Shown: positions 1 to 10,751 of the stretch, piece by piece
How the letters are laid out: the number at the start of each line of letters is the position of its first letter
Numbering within the stretch: the stretch's first letter is position 1
DNA from: Candidatus Gastranaerophilales bacterium
Lineage (GTDB): Bacteria; Cyanobacteriota; Vampirovibrionia; Gastranaerophilales; Gastranaerophilaceae
DNA length: 64,000 bases
Assembly: GCA_944322615.1 (NCBI GenBank)
Contig: CALUPH010000001.1
Coordinates: 62,001 to 126,000, forward strand
Reading direction: 5' to 3'
Program-made: the position numbers and the translations under genes
Notes under the pieces: model-generated
Told to the model about the DNA's origin: nothing
What the model saw: only the letters and a program-made list of their open reading frames with translations
Database searches by the model: none

Positions 1-1197
1 TTTTATATCATCAACCGAAACATTATAAAAACTTGCTACAATATCAATTATACCTTCAACTGTAAGAGTTTTTCTTTTTTCACTATAACCAATTACTTTT
101 TTAACTATCTCTACAGTTATAGGTATTTCATTTATTGAAGTATATGCACTAACAGTATTAAATGCTCCCTCAAGTTCTCGAACATTCTTATTATAAACTG
201 TTGCCAAGAATTCTATTACATCTATCGGCATTTTTATATTATTATCATTTGCCAATTTTGTCAGTATAGCCATTCTTGTTTCTATATCAGGCACTTGAAT
301 ATCGGCAAGAAGTCCCATTTGGAAACGAGTTTTTAATCTGTCAGGTGTATTTTCAAATTTATCAGGCGATCTGTCTGAAGTAAAAACAATCTGTTTACCT
401 GAATTATGAAGACTTTCAAATGTATTAAACATTTCTTCTTCAGTTCTTGCTTTACCTTCAATTAACTGAATATCATCAACTAAAAGAACATCAACATTTC
501 TGTATTTATTACGGAAATCATTCATTTTTTTATTCTTATCGCCTGCTTTATCCATACCTTTTACAAGCGAGTTGACAAGGTCATTAATAAATTCTTCAGC
601 TTTTACATATTTTACTTTTAATTTTGGTTTATGAAACAATATATCGTGCCCAATTGCTTGCAACAAGTGAGTTTTACCCAATCCTGAACCACCATATATA
701 AATAACGGATTATATTGTTTCCCAGGATCTTTTGCAACAGCAAGCGCAACTGCATGAGCAAATTTATTATTAGCACCGACTACAAAATTATCAAATTTGT
801 ATTTCAAGTTTAAATTACAATCAGAACGCATTTGCTTTAATCCATCATACTTTGATGAAGCAATACGTTTCTCCAAATTTTGAATAAACTCTTTTTCTTC
901 GTCTTTTTTTGCTTTTTGCTTCTCTTTCTCTAATTGTTTATGGAGATTGTCATCATAAATAACCTTAAAATAAACCTCTTTACCACAAACTTCAGAAAGA
1001 GCTTTTGAAATTTCTTTCTGATTTTTTTGTAAAATTTGTACCGCCAAATTTTGTCCCGTTAAAGCACAAAAACAGTTGTCTTCCAATGAATGTGGAACTA
1101 AAGGTAATATCCAAGTCTCATAAGTAGTTGTAATGACGGTATCTTTTAATATAACAAGTGCGTCATTCCATATTTGCTTAATTAATTCGTCTTCCAT
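1..1197 (-). CDS. dnaA: Chromosomal replication initiator DnaA, 3' end cut off by window edge
   Basis: DnaA binds DnaA boxes at the origin and opens it in an ATP-dependent way. The visible 399 residues read from ATG at 1195-1197. They contain an N-terminal domain (about 1-80), a charged Lys/Glu linker (about 85-110), and the AAA+ domain with Walker A GGSGLGKT at residues 169-176 and a Walker B of the form LLVDDIQ. The last visible residues enter domain IV, so the DNA-binding signature helix lies outside the window. The gene sits downstream of aspS and is about 50 kb from dnaN, unlike the dnaA-dnaN pair of most bacteria. Identity is clear; completeness of the 3' end cannot be judged. Confidence 0.96.
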   Translation of the reverse strand, partial: MEDELIKQIWNDALVILKDTVITTTYETWILPLVPHSLEDNCFCALTGQNLAVQILQKNQKEISKALSEVCGKEVYFKVIYDDNLHKQLEKEKQKAKKDEEKEFIQNLEKRIASSKYDGLKQMRSDCNLNLKYKFDNFVVGANNKFAHAVALAVAKDPGKQYNPLFIYGGSGLGKTHLLQAIGHDILFHKPKLKVKYVKAEEFINDLVNSLVKGMDKAGDKNKKMNDFRNKYRNVDVLLVDDIQLIEGKARTEEEMFNTFESLHNSGKQIVFTSDRSPDKFENTPDRLKTRFQMGLLADIQVPDIETRMAILTKLANDNNIKMPIDVIEFLATVYNKNVRELEGAFNTVSAYTSINEIPITVEIVKKVIGYSEKRKTLTVEGIIDIVASFYNVSVDDIK

Positions 1198-1227
1198 TTC
1201 CCATCCTAAGCGTAATTTTGAGTATAT

Positions 1228-1266
1228 AAAAGGCTAAAGATGTACATTATACAGGATTAGCCTTTT
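1228..1266 (-). terminator. Hairpin between aspS and dnaA
   Basis: Inverted repeat with perfect 10-bp arms at 1228-1237 and 1257-1266 and a 19-nt loop. It lies just beyond the aspS stop. On the minus strand the second arm ends in TTTT but no long T run follows, so termination may be partial. The loop contains the -10 element proposed for dnaA. Confidence 0.55.
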
Positions 1267-1274
1267 ATTCTTAA
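1246..1274 (-). promoter_or_regulatory. Candidate dnaA promoter
   Basis: On the minus strand TTAAGA (1269-1274) and TATAAT (1246-1251) are separated by 17 bp. The -10 is perfect and the -35 matches 4 of 6. It lies about 50 bases before the dnaA start and inside the loop of the aspS hairpin. Confidence 0.5.
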
Positions 1275-1284
1275 ACTCTGATAA

Positions 1285-3063
1285 CTAGTTAACTTTAGTT
1301 GTAAGTCTTAAATGCAATTCTCTAAGCTGATCTTCAGAAGCTAAAGCAGGTGCATCTGTCATCAAACATTTAGCAGCTGAATTCTTAGGGAATGCTATTA
1401 CATCTCTTATTGAATTTGTTTTAGCCAATAATGCAACAACACGATCCAAACCTAAAGCAAGACCTGCATGCGGAGGTGTACCATATCTAAATGCATTAAT
1501 CATAAATCCAAATTTTTCTTGAGTTTCTTCTTCAGATAAGCCTAATGCTTTAAATACTCTCTTTTGGATTTCACCATCATGTATTCTTACACTGCCGCCG
1601 CCAAGTTCATTACCGTTATAAACTATATCATAAGCAATTGAACGGCAATTAGCAGGATCTGTTTCCATTTTGTCTATATCTTCAAGATTTGGCATTGTGA
1701 ACGGATGGTGAACTGATACATATCTGTTATCTTCTTCAGAATATTCAAACATTGGGAAATCAACAACCCATAAAAGAGCATGAGCATTAGGATCTATTAA
1801 ACCTAATTTTTCACCAAAGTATAATCTGAATCTGCCCATTACATCATATGTAACTTTTGGTTTATCAGCAACAAAGAAAATAACATCACCAGGTTTTGCA
1901 TCTCCTCTTTGTTTTATTTGCTCTGCTTGTTCTTCTGTTAAGAATTTAAGAACAGGAGATTTAGCTGTTCCGTCTTCTAAATACATAATATTAGCTAAGG
2001 CTTTTGCACCAAATGAAACCGCTAATTTTGTTAAATCATCCATTTCTTTTCTTGAATATGAAGCAATACCCGGAATTTTAATAGCTCTAACGATACCGCC
2101 TTTTTTCAAAGTATCTTTAATTATTTCAAAATTAGATTCCATTATGATATCACCGATATCAAATAATTCTAATCCGAATCTTAAATCAGGTCTGTCGCTG
2201 CCATATTTATCCATAGCTTCTTTGTAAGTAATAACAGGAAGCTTATCAGGTGTTTCATAACCTACTAGTCTAAATACTTCTTTTAAAAGCCCTTCAACCA
2301 TATTCATAATATCTTGTTGTTCAACAAAAGACATTTCCATATCAACCTGTGTAAATTCAGGCTGTCTATCTGCTCTTAAATCTTCATCACGGAAACATTT
2401 TGCTATTTGATAATATCTTTCAATACCGCCAACCATTAATAATTGTTTAAAAATTTGAGGTGATTGCGGTAAAGCATAAAATTTACCCGGTTGAACACGG
2501 CTTGGAACCAAATAATCTCTGGCACCTTCAGGTGTAGTCTTAATCAAAATAGGAGTTTCAACCTCCATAAAATTTTGATTATTCAAATAATTACGCATTG
2601 TTTTAACAATTTCATGTCTTAATTTAAGACAATTTAAAACCTTTTCTTGTCTTAAATCTAAATAACGATATTTAAGTCTGATATCTTCATTAACATCATC
2701 AGAATTTAATGGGAATGGTAATACTGCCGCAGTAGACAATATTTCTAAAGAAGTCGGATAAACTTCAATTTCCCCTGTAGGAAGTTTCGGGTTATATGTT
2801 TCTTCAGGTCTGACAGAAACAACACCTGTTGCTTTTATTACAAATTCATCTCTTAATTTTTGAAATGTTTCATAAACTTCAGGATTTTTTTGAGGGTCTG
2901 AAACCAATTGAAATAAGCCTGATTTATCTCTAACTTCAACAAAGATAATTCCGCCTAAATCTCTGACAGCAGAAACCCATCCTGCTATTGTAACTTGTTT
3001 ACCTACTTCATTTTTTGTTATTTCACCGCATCCATGCGTTTTCATTGATGTCGTTGTTATCAT
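1285..3063 (-). CDS. aspS: Aspartyl-tRNA synthetase
   Basis: Charges tRNA-Asp with aspartate in the cytoplasm; class II synthetase of bacterial type. The N-terminal OB-fold anticodon domain is followed by the catalytic core with motif 2 (FRDEDLRADRQPEF), a GAD insertion in the middle, and motif 3 (GLALGLDR) near the end. I chose ATG at 3061-3063 because AGGA lies 7 bases upstream; an in-frame GTG at 3084 would extend it but would put that Shine-Dalgarno inside the gene. Length (592) is normal. Leu36 stands in the loop where many non-discriminating AspRS enzymes have His, which hints at a discriminating enzyme; that is inference. Confidence 0.97.
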   Translation of the reverse strand: MITTTSMKTHGCGEITKNEVGKQVTIAGWVSAVRDLGGIIFVEVRDKSGLFQLVSDPQKNPEVYETFQKLRDEFVIKATGVVSVRPEETYNPKLPTGEIEVYPTSLEILSTAAVLPFPLNSDDVNEDIRLKYRYLDLRQEKVLNCLKLRHEIVKTMRNYLNNQNFMEVETPILIKTTPEGARDYLVPSRVQPGKFYALPQSPQIFKQLLMVGGIERYYQIAKCFRDEDLRADRQPEFTQVDMEMSFVEQQDIMNMVEGLLKEVFRLVGYETPDKLPVITYKEAMDKYGSDRPDLRFGLELFDIGDIIMESNFEIIKDTLKKGGIVRAIKIPGIASYSRKEMDDLTKLAVSFGAKALANIMYLEDGTAKSPVLKFLTEEQAEQIKQRGDAKPGDVIFFVADKPKVTYDVMGRFRLYFGEKLGLIDPNAHALLWVVDFPMFEYSEEDNRYVSVHHPFTMPNLEDIDKMETDPANCRSIAYDIVYNGNELGGGSVRIHDGEIQKRVFKALGLSEEETQEKFGFMINAFRYGTPPHAGLALGLDRVVALLAKTNSIRDVIAFPKNSAAKCLMTDAPALASEDQLRELHLRLTTKVN

Positions 3064-3134
3064 AATAAATTCCTGTCTACTCACTTATAATTACTTATAA
3101 ATTTAACTCAAAAATACTTTATTTTCAAAGTTTT

Positions 3135-3986
3135 TTATATTTTTCTCTTTTTTACTCTTACACCTTCAACTTCATATACATTTTCTATTGCGATAAAAGC
3201 CCTTGGGTCAATGTTTTTGGCTATTTCCTTTATTTTTTGAACTTGAAGACGTGATATTACACAATAAACAATTCTTTTCTTTATACCTGAATATCCACCT
3301 TCTGCATCAATATATGTAACACTTACGTCCATTTTTTCCATAATGTCTTTGCCTATTTCTGTTGAATAATCAGTAATAACAAAAACAGATTTAGATTCAT
3401 TCAAACCTTCAATAACAATATCCATAGTCTTATAAGCAACAAAATATGTAACTATAGAATATAAAGCATGCTGCCAATCATATATAAATCCTGCAACAGT
3501 GAATATAAAAAGATTTATAAACATGATTATTTCACCGACAGAGAACGGTATTTTCTTTGTTGAATATATAGCTAAAATTTCAGTACCGTCAACAGAAGCC
3601 CCGTTTCTTATAATTAAGCCGACTCCTGCACCAAGAATTAATCCGCCAAATATAGCAACCAAGAATAATTCCAAATTATCAATTATACAATGTCCATGAA
3701 ACATCTTTCCAAAAAATGTAACACCTGCTGCAAATATTAGAATCGAGTAAAATGTTGAGAAAACAAATCGTTTACCTAATTTTTGAAGTGCAAGTATTAT
3801 AAAAGGCAAGTTAATGCACACAATAAAAATTCCTAACGGTTGACTTGTAATAGTACTCAATATCATTGAAATACCGGTTACACCACCGTCTATGATTTTA
3901 CTCGGGATTAAAAAACCTTCAATTGCAAATGCGTATATTAATGCCCCGATTGTTAAAAAGAAATAATCTTTTAAATAAGTTTTCAT
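3135..3986 (-). CDS. YitT family membrane protein (DUF161/DUF2179)
   Basis: Predicted inner-membrane protein of 283 residues. The N-terminal two thirds has about five or six hydrophobic segments and the family-like motif IDGGVTGISMIL near residue 34; the last 80 or so residues form a soluble alpha/beta tail typical of DUF2179. YitT-family proteins are widespread and have no firmly established biochemical role. The gene stands between aspS and a convergently placed DUF1796 gene, on the same strand as aspS, so a shared transcript is possible. No regulatory site was evident. Family assignment is good; function is unknown. Confidence 0.85.
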   Translation of the reverse strand: MKTYLKDYFFLTIGALIYAFAIEGFLIPSKIIDGGVTGISMILSTITSQPLGIFIVCINLPFIILALQKLGKRFVFSTFYSILIFAAGVTFFGKMFHGHCIIDNLELFLVAIFGGLILGAGVGLIIRNGASVDGTEILAIYSTKKIPFSVGEIIMFINLFIFTVAGFIYDWQHALYSIVTYFVAYKTMDIVIEGLNESKSVFVITDYSTEIGKDIMEKMDVSVTYIDAEGGYSGIKKRIVYCVISRLQVQKIKEIAKNIDPRAFIAIENVYEVEGVRVKKRKI

Positions 3987-4043
3987 ATATGACCTCTTAT
4001 AAAAAATTATACAATAAAATTGCTTTCAGATATAAAATTTATT

Positions 4044-4685
4044 ATGATTTATGATATGAAAAATATTAAACCGATAATAATTCCACTAGGGCAGAATTGC
4101 ATGCCTCGAACTATATTAACAAGATGGGGAATAAAAAAAAGAAAATTTTTCGGCGAACTGACTTACCCCTTCGATTTTGCTGTCTTTGGAATGCCTGAAA
4201 TTACAAAAACTCTAAAAACTGATTTTAACGAATTTTTCAACGATTTAGAATATAAAGCTGATTATTGGATTAAAGCTCCAAATTGTATTTATTTCTCTCA
4301 CGATAAAAGATATAAAGAAAAAGATAAACAAAAACTTATAAACCTTTATACAAAACGAATTAATAACTTTAGAAAAATTATTGAAGAACAGGATAATTTT
4401 CTTTTCTTTCAAATACTTGGTGACAGCGAAGATATAGAAAATCAATACAATGCGCTAAGAAACATAACCAATAATAAACCGTTCAAATTCGCAATAGTTG
4501 ATACAGAAAATATTACAAAAGAAATCAATCTGAAAAATGTATATATATTAAAATTAAAAATGCCAAATGAACAATACAAAAACAATTGGTGGAAAGAAGA
4601 ATATTATAACAGTACACAAGGTAAGGCTTTTGAAAAACAAATAGCCGATTTCTGTATTGAAGTAATTACAAAAGAATATGTTTAA
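4044..4685 (+). CDS. DUF1796 family putative papain-like cysteine peptidase
   Basis: A roughly 213-residue soluble protein. Its N-terminus has the DUF1796 pattern: a hydrophobic strand, then LGQNC with the candidate catalytic Cys, then a conserved YPFDF block about 25 residues later. Pfam describes this family as putative papain-like cysteine peptidases, but activity is largely unproven. Related domains often sit near surface polysaccharide genes; here it is isolated on the plus strand between yitT and atpC. Start is uncertain: ATG 4044 or 4056 is preferred over the upstream TTG at 4020, and none has a strong Shine-Dalgarno. The stop is 2 bp from the atpC stop on the other strand. Confidence 0.7.
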   Translation: MIYDMKNIKPIIIPLGQNCMPRTILTRWGIKKRKFFGELTYPFDFAVFGMPEITKTLKTDFNEFFNDLEYKADYWIKAPNCIYFSHDKRYKEKDKQKLINLYTKRINNFRKIIEEQDNFLFFQILGDSEDIENQYNALRNITNNKPFKFAIVDTENITKEINLKNVYILKLKMPNEQYKNNWWKEEYYNSTQGKAFEKQIADFCIEVITKEYV

Positions 4686-4687
4686 AG

Positions 4688-5095
4688 CTATTGTTTTGAA
4701 GCGGCTTTTAAACGTGCCATTGCTCTTGCCAAAGCAGTATTTGCAATTTTAATATCTCTTTGAGTTTCAGCAGAAGCAATTTTGGCTTCAGCTCTTTCTT
4801 TTGCAAGCTGAGCTCTTGTAGTATCAATATCATTACCGCATTCTGCAACTTCTGTTAAAATAATAGCTTCATTATCTTTAAACTGAAAAGCTCCGCCAAT
4901 AATAGAAAAATATTTTACATCACCATCTTTTTCAATTTTGGCAGTATCGATAGCTAAAGAAGACATAAAAGGAATATGATTTGGTAAAACACCAAATCCG
5001 CCCTCTTGCCCTTGTGCATAAATTGCATCAACATCATCTTCATACACAATTTTTTCAGGAGTTATTATCTTAAAATGAATAGTTTTTTCTGCCAT
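4688..5095 (-). CDS. atpC: ATP synthase F1 epsilon subunit
   Basis: Small rotor-stalk subunit of F1 that couples rotation and restrains ATP hydrolysis. The 135 residues show the N-terminal beta-sandwich (HFKIITPEKIVYEDDVD, then GGFGVLPNHIP around residues 32-42) and a C-terminal helical hairpin rich in Ala, Arg and Lys. It follows atpD by 8 bp on the same strand, so the two are one transcription unit. No other ATP synthase gene is adjacent, which is the cyanobacterial and plastid arrangement (beta and epsilon apart from the rest). Confidence 0.95.
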   Translation of the reverse strand: MAEKTIHFKIITPEKIVYEDDVDAIYAQGQEGGFGVLPNHIPFMSSLAIDTAKIEKDGDVKYFSIIGGAFQFKDNEAIILTEVAECGNDIDTTRAQLAKERAEAKIASAETQRDIKIANTALARAMARLKAASKQ

Positions 5096-5103
5096 AATAA
5101 TAC

Positions 5104-6513
<1,410 letters not shown>

Positions 6514-6621
6514 TCACCTGTTCCCTATTTACCAATAATATTATTATACAATTATAAAAAAAATTTGTAAAAACATTTTAGAACTAACAATAAGTATAAT
6601 AATTTATAAAAACATATAATA

Positions 6622-6647
6622 AAAGAGCCCCATAATCGGGACTCTTT
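6622..6647 (-). terminator. Terminator after rpsI, end of the ribosomal protein operon
   Basis: A 10-bp stem with one G-T pair (6622-6631 with 6638-6647) and a 6-nt loop lies just past the rpsI stop on the minus strand. The second arm ends in TTT followed by an AT-rich run. It separates rpsI from atpD. Confidence 0.75.
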
Positions 6648-6666
6648 CATTTTGGACTTTTGAATA

Positions 6667-7062
6667 TTAACGTTTAGAGAATTGGAATCTTTTTCTAGCT
6701 CTTTTACGACCGTATTTTTTACGTTCTTTAACACGAGCATCTCTTGTTAATAAACCTTCTGATTTTAATACAGCTTTATATTCTTCATTGATTTTTAATA
6801 AAGCTCTTGAAATACCATGCTTAATAGCTCCGGCTTGAGCAGAAACACCACCGCCAACAGCTTTTACTTTAACATCATAGTTTTCTTGGTTATCAGTTAA
6901 TGCTAAAGGTCTATAAACCATCATTTCTAAAGCAGCTCTGTTACCAAAGTACTCAGAAAAAGTTTTGCCGTTAACAAAAACTCTACCTTTACCTTTTACA
7001 AGTTTAACAACTGCAATAGCGGTTTTTCTTCTTCCGGTTGCCATAATTTCTTTATCTGCCAT
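6667..7062 (-). CDS. rpsI: Ribosomal protein S9
   Basis: Small-subunit protein whose C-terminal tail reaches the P-site tRNA. The 131 residues begin with the typical TGRRKTAIAVV block and end in KRARKRFQFSKR, the conserved S9 tail with terminal Lys-Arg. Its start overlaps the rplM stop by one base (TAATG), so translation is probably coupled. Last gene of the operon, followed by a hairpin terminator. Confidence 0.97.
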   Translation of the reverse strand: MADKEIMATGRRKTAIAVVKLVKGKGRVFVNGKTFSEYFGNRAALEMMVYRPLALTDNQENYDVKVKAVGGGVSAQAGAIKHGISRALLKINEEYKAVLKSEGLLTRDARVKERKKYGRKRARKRFQFSKR

Positions 7063-7502
7063 TATTTAGCCTCCGTTTCTGTGTATAAAACAGGTTTTTG
7101 AGCCGCATGCGGATGTTCACTACCTGCATATATTTTTAATTTGTTAAATTGTTCTTGACCTAAAGTGTTGTGTGGTAACATACCTTTAATAGCTTTTTCT
7201 AAAGCTAATGTAGCATCTTTTTCCATTAATTGTTTGAATGATGCTGATTTTAAACCACCAGGATATCCTGTGTGATGATAATAGATTTTATCTGTTTCTT
7301 TTTTACCTGAAACGCAGATTTTTTCAGCATTGATAATGATTACAAAATCACCTGTATCTACGTTAGGAGTGAATTGAGGTTTGTGCTTTCCTCTCAAAAG
7401 ATTAGCAGCTAATACAGCTAGTCTGCCTAAAGTTTGACCTTCAGCATCTAACAGATACCACTTTCTTTCTACTTCTAGAGGTTTAGCTGAATAAGTTTTC
7501 AT
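7062..7502 (-). CDS. rplM: Ribosomal protein L13
   Basis: Early-assembly large-subunit protein. The 146 residues contain the L13 hallmarks: the [16 protein letters not shown] block near the N-terminus, [12 protein letters not shown], and GMLPHNTLG near residue 108. The start ATG overlaps the truA stop by four bases (ATGA) and its stop overlaps rpsI by one, giving a tight truA-rplM-rpsI chain as in cyanobacteria and many clostridia. Confidence 0.97.
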   Translation of the reverse strand: MKTYSAKPLEVERKWYLLDAEGQTLGRLAVLAANLLRGKHKPQFTPNVDTGDFVIIINAEKICVSGKKETDKIYYHHTGYPGGLKSASFKQLMEKDATLALEKAIKGMLPHNTLGQEQFNKLKIYAGSEHPHAAQKPVLYTETEAK

Positions 7503-8278
7503 TTGCTTTCTCCATTTATATCATTGTAAATTACTTCAATTAATGTTAAGCCCTCAGGGCTTATGGTCGAACCTGCTTTTGTTTTATCCCTTGAATCAAG
7601 AATTTCTTTAAGTGTCTCGGGGGCTAAAGAATTTCTCTCTATCAACAGGAGAGTTCCGACGATCGATCTGATCATATTGTACAAAAACCTGTCTGCAATA
7701 AAATCTATATAAACATAATCACCGTCTCTGACTGCTTTTGCTTTATACATATTGCATATTTTAGCGGGATTTGATGTTCTTACTTTCTTGAAAGAAGTAA
7801 AATCATGCTCACCTATAAGATAACTCAAAGCTTTATTCATTCTTTGAATATCTAAAGGATATCTCACTAACAAACAATGTGCATCCCACGCACTTCTTTG
7901 AGTCCTATTAGCAATTGTATAACGATAATGTCTTGCCTTAGCACTCTTTTGTGCATGGAATGTTTTCGGGACTTTTTTTAACTCTTTTACACTAATGGTA
8001 TTAGATAAAATACCGTTTAGTGAGTTAACGAACTTACTCGGATTTAGTTCAAGCTCTGTCTCAAAATGGGCTGTTTGCCCTTTTGCGTGAACACCGGCAT
8101 CGGTTCTACCTGAAAAAATTGTTTTGGTTTTTGTTTTTGTCAATGTACTGATTGCTTTTTCCAGTTCATCTTGTATTGTTACTACAAGCTTACTACTGTT
8201 AGGCATTTTTTCGGGTTGCTTTTGGCTTCCCATATATGATGTGCCTATGTACTCCAATACCAATAAGTATCTGTTCAT
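7499..8278 (-). CDS. truA: tRNA pseudouridine synthase A (positions 38-40)
   Basis: Converts uridines 38-40 in the anticodon stem-loop of tRNAs to pseudouridine. The 259 residues include the catalytic motif GRTDAGVHA around residues 57-65 with the nucleophilic Asp, and the [12 protein letters not shown] block in the C-terminal half. Its start overlaps the rplQ stop by one base and its end overlaps rplM by four, so it is embedded in the ribosomal protein operon. Length is normal for TruA. Confidence 0.95.
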   Translation of the reverse strand: MNRYLLVLEYIGTSYMGSQKQPEKMPNSSKLVVTIQDELEKAISTLTKTKTKTIFSGRTDAGVHAKGQTAHFETELELNPSKFVNSLNGILSNTISVKELKKVPKTFHAQKSAKARHYRYTIANRTQRSAWDAHCLLVRYPLDIQRMNKALSYLIGEHDFTSFKKVRTSNPAKICNMYKAKAVRDGDYVYIDFIADRFLYNMIRSIVGTLLLIERNSLAPETLKEILDSRDKTKAGSTISPEGLTLIEVIYNDINGESK

Positions 8279-8706
8279 TATACTAATTGGATTAAAGCCA
8301 TTTCTGCAGCATCACCGCGTCTTGGTGGTAAGTGATATATTCTTGTATATCCACCATTTCTGTTTTCATATTGTTTGCCAATTTCAGAGAATAATTTTCT
8401 TAGAACTGTTTGAGGAATTAATTTTTTACCTTCTTGTAATTCTGTGAAAACTTCACCTGTTTGACTATCAACAAATTTTGATGTTTCTACATCAAATATG
8501 AACTTTGCAGCTTGTCTTCTGGCATGTAAATCGCCTCTTTTTGCAAGAGTGATTATTTCTTCAGCATATGGCTTTAAAGCTTTTGCTTTTGAAATAGTTG
8601 TTTTGATTTCGCCATGTAAGAACAACTCGGTTGCCAAAGATCTTAATAATGCTTTTCTTTGGTCTTGAGGTCTGCCAAGTCTGTTTCTATTGCATTGGTG
8701 TCTCAT
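8278..8706 (-). CDS. rplQ: Ribosomal protein L17
   Basis: Large-subunit protein near the exit tunnel. The 142 residues start with the L17 signature RHQCNRNRLGRPQDQRKALL and end in a short tail matching the family core. It lies between rpoA (18 bp upstream) and truA (one-base overlap). The middle (VETSKFVDSQTGEVF) forms a somewhat longer loop than in the shortest L17 proteins. Identity is secure. Confidence 0.96.
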   Translation of the reverse strand: MRHQCNRNRLGRPQDQRKALLRSLATELFLHGEIKTTISKAKALKPYAEEIITLAKRGDLHARRQAAKFIFDVETSKFVDSQTGEVFTELQEGKKLIPQTVLRKLFSEIGKQYENRNGGYTRIYHLPPRRGDAAEMALIQLV

Positions 8707-8724
8707 TTTATTTGTCCTTTTGTA

Positions 8725-9699
8725 TTACACTTCTTCTAACTCTACACCTTCCGGATTTGGTTGAAGTTCCAAACCAACTTGGTGCAATTTTTCTATAACT
8801 TCATCAGAAGATTTTTTACCGAAATTTTTGATATTCAATAAATCATGTTCTGACTTCTTCAATAATTCAGCTAAAGAATTAATGCTAGCTCTCTTTAAAC
8901 AATTGTAAGCTCTAACAGATAATTCTAAATCTTCAATTGAAATGCTTGGAGTTTGTGCTTCTTCTTCAACTTCTTCAACAACATGTGTATTTGGTAATAC
9001 AGCAGGTTGACCTGTGATAGAAGCTATTTGCATAAAATGTTCAATCAACAAGTTAGCAGCTTGACTCAATGCACTTGATACATCGATACTACCGTTTGAC
9101 CAAATTTCAAGAGTTAATTTATCATAATCGATAACATTTCCAACACGAGTGTTTTCAACGTTGTAGCTTACTCTCTTGATTGGCATAAATGATGCATCAA
9201 TTGGTAATAAGTCAATTGGAATATTGCCTTTGTTTTCTTTCAAAACGTCAACAGCTCTGTAGCCTTTACCTGTTTCAACAGTTATATCTGCAGAAATACT
9301 GCCGCCTTCTGAAATAGTACAAATTAACCAGTCAGGATTTACAACCTTTACACCTGCAGGCAACTGTAAATCACTTGCAAGAACAGGTCCAGGTTTATCT
9401 ACTTCTAATCTCAAATGTTGAGGATCTTTATCTTCTGTTTTTACTGTTAAACCTTTTAAGTTCAACATAATATCAATTGCATCTTCAACGATTCCCGGAA
9501 TTGATGTATATTCGTGAGTAATACCTTCAATTCTTATAGAAGTAACAGCAGCACCTTCTAAAGAAGATAATAAAACTCTTCTTAAAGCGTTTCCAACTGT
9601 TGTACCAAAGCCTTTTTCCAACGGTTCAACTACGAATTTACCGTATTGAGATCCGTCTGAACTGGTTGTTGTATTTATGCATTTAATTTTTAATTCCAT
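8725..9699 (-). CDS. rpoA: RNA polymerase alpha subunit
   Basis: Assembly platform of RNA polymerase and contact for activators and UP elements. The 324 residues have the N-terminal dimerisation domain (GNALRRVLLSSLEGAAV near residue 36), an acidic Glu-rich linker around residues 242-248, and a C-terminal domain whose LELSVRAYNCLKRA and LLNIKNFGKKS segments match alpha-CTD. It sits between rpsD and rplQ, the order of the classic alpha operon. Confidence 0.97.
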   Translation of the reverse strand: MELKIKCINTTTSSDGSQYGKFVVEPLEKGFGTTVGNALRRVLLSSLEGAAVTSIRIEGITHEYTSIPGIVEDAIDIMLNLKGLTVKTEDKDPQHLRLEVDKPGPVLASDLQLPAGVKVVNPDWLICTISEGGSISADITVETGKGYRAVDVLKENKGNIPIDLLPIDASFMPIKRVSYNVENTRVGNVIDYDKLTLEIWSNGSIDVSSALSQAANLLIEHFMQIASITGQPAVLPNTHVVEEVEEEAQTPSISIEDLELSVRAYNCLKRASINSLAELLKKSEHDLLNIKNFGKKSSDEVIEKLHQVGLELQPNPEGVELEEV

Positions 9700-9718
9700 T
9701 ATAATTAATCTCCTACAA

Positions 9719-10321
9719 TTATTTAGAATAATACTCGATTACAAGTTGCTCTTTAAGTTCAGGGTCTAATTCTTCTCTTTCAGGAATTCTGTCAAAAGTT
9801 ACTTTTAAAGCATCTTTATCAATTGTCATCCAAGCAGGTGCTAATGCCAAATCAATTGATTCTGAAACTGATTTTACAAAATCATTGCTACCTGCTTTGA
9901 ATGTAATAACATCACCAGGTTTTACCAAGAATGATGGAATGTCAACTCTTTTACCGTTTACTAAAACATGTCCGTGATTAACGATTTGTCTTGCTTGTTT
10001 TCTTGTAACAGCATAACCTGTTCTGAAAACGATGTTATCCAATCTTGACTCTAATAATTGTAAAAGAATAGTGCCTGTAACACCTTTTCTTCTGCTTGCT
10101 TCGTTATAGTATCTAACGAATTGTTTTTCGCTTACTAAATATGTTAAACGAATTTTTTGTTTTTCGTTTAAGTGTAAAGCGTAATCAGAAAGTTTCTTTC
10201 TTGCTGCGCCATGCTGACCAGAAGCATTTTGTCTTAATGAAGAAACCAACTTTCTGTTTGATAAATCAGTAACGCCATAGTTACGATATAATTTATTTGA
10301 TGGTCCTGTATACTTAGCCAA
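9719..10321 (-). CDS. rpsD: Ribosomal protein S4
   Basis: Primary 16S rRNA-binding assembly protein with an S4 RNA-binding domain (about residues 90-150, LDNIVFRTGYAVTRKQARQ). The N-terminus lacks the zinc-binding cysteines found in one S4 subtype, so it is the cysteine-free form also used by cyanobacteria. The 200 residues end in the typical ELVIEYYSK-like tail. In E. coli, S4 represses the rpsM-led operon through its leader, and a long inverted repeat is present upstream of rpsM here. Confidence 0.96.
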   Translation of the reverse strand: MAKYTGPSNKLYRNYGVTDLSNRKLVSSLRQNASGQHGAARKKLSDYALHLNEKQKIRLTYLVSEKQFVRYYNEASRRKGVTGTILLQLLESRLDNIVFRTGYAVTRKQARQIVNHGHVLVNGKRVDIPSFLVKPGDVITFKAGSNDFVKSVSESIDLALAPAWMTIDKDALKVTFDRIPEREELDPELKEQLVIEYYSK

Positions 10322-10344
10322 TTTATGACTCCTTACGTTATTAA

Positions 10345-10731
10345 TTATACTCTACGTCTTTTTGGTGGACGGCAACCGTTGTGTGGAATTGGTGTAACGT
10401 CCTTAATTAATGTAATTTCCAGTCCGGCTGCTTGAATAGCTCTGATAGCTGTTTCTCTGCCTGAACCAGGTCCTTTAATATAAACTTCAACCTTTTTCAT
10501 ACCTTGGTCTATTGATTGCTTTGCAACCTTTTCTGCTGCTGATTGTGCTGCAAACGGTGTTCCTTTTCTTGCACCTTTGAATCCGCAGCCACCTGCAGAA
10601 GCCCAAGCAATAGCATTACCTTGAGTATCTGTTGAAGTTACGATTGTATTATTGAATGTTGACTGTATATGTACAACACCTTGTAATACATTCTTTTTTT
10701 CTTTCTTTTTTGTTTTTACCGGTCTAGCCAT
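10345..10731 (-). CDS. rpsK: Ribosomal protein S11
   Basis: Platform protein of the small subunit. The 128 residues show the family core ([12 protein letters not shown], then [12 protein letters not shown]) and the basic C-terminus [12 protein letters not shown]. It starts 20 bp after the rpsM stop. Length and motifs are fully ordinary. Confidence 0.97.
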   Translation of the reverse strand: MARPVKTKKKEKKNVLQGVVHIQSTFNNTIVTSTDTQGNAIAWASAGGCGFKGARKGTPFAAQSAAEKVAKQSIDQGMKKVEVYIKGPGSGRETAIRAIQAAGLEITLIKDVTPIPHNGCRPPKRRRV

Positions 10732-10751
10732 TGTCTATATTACTCCTTCAA

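Noticed and set aside
3064-3084. Upstream GTG start for aspS
   Set aside because: The Shine-Dalgarno AGGA would fall inside the coding region and the extra seven residues have no family support.
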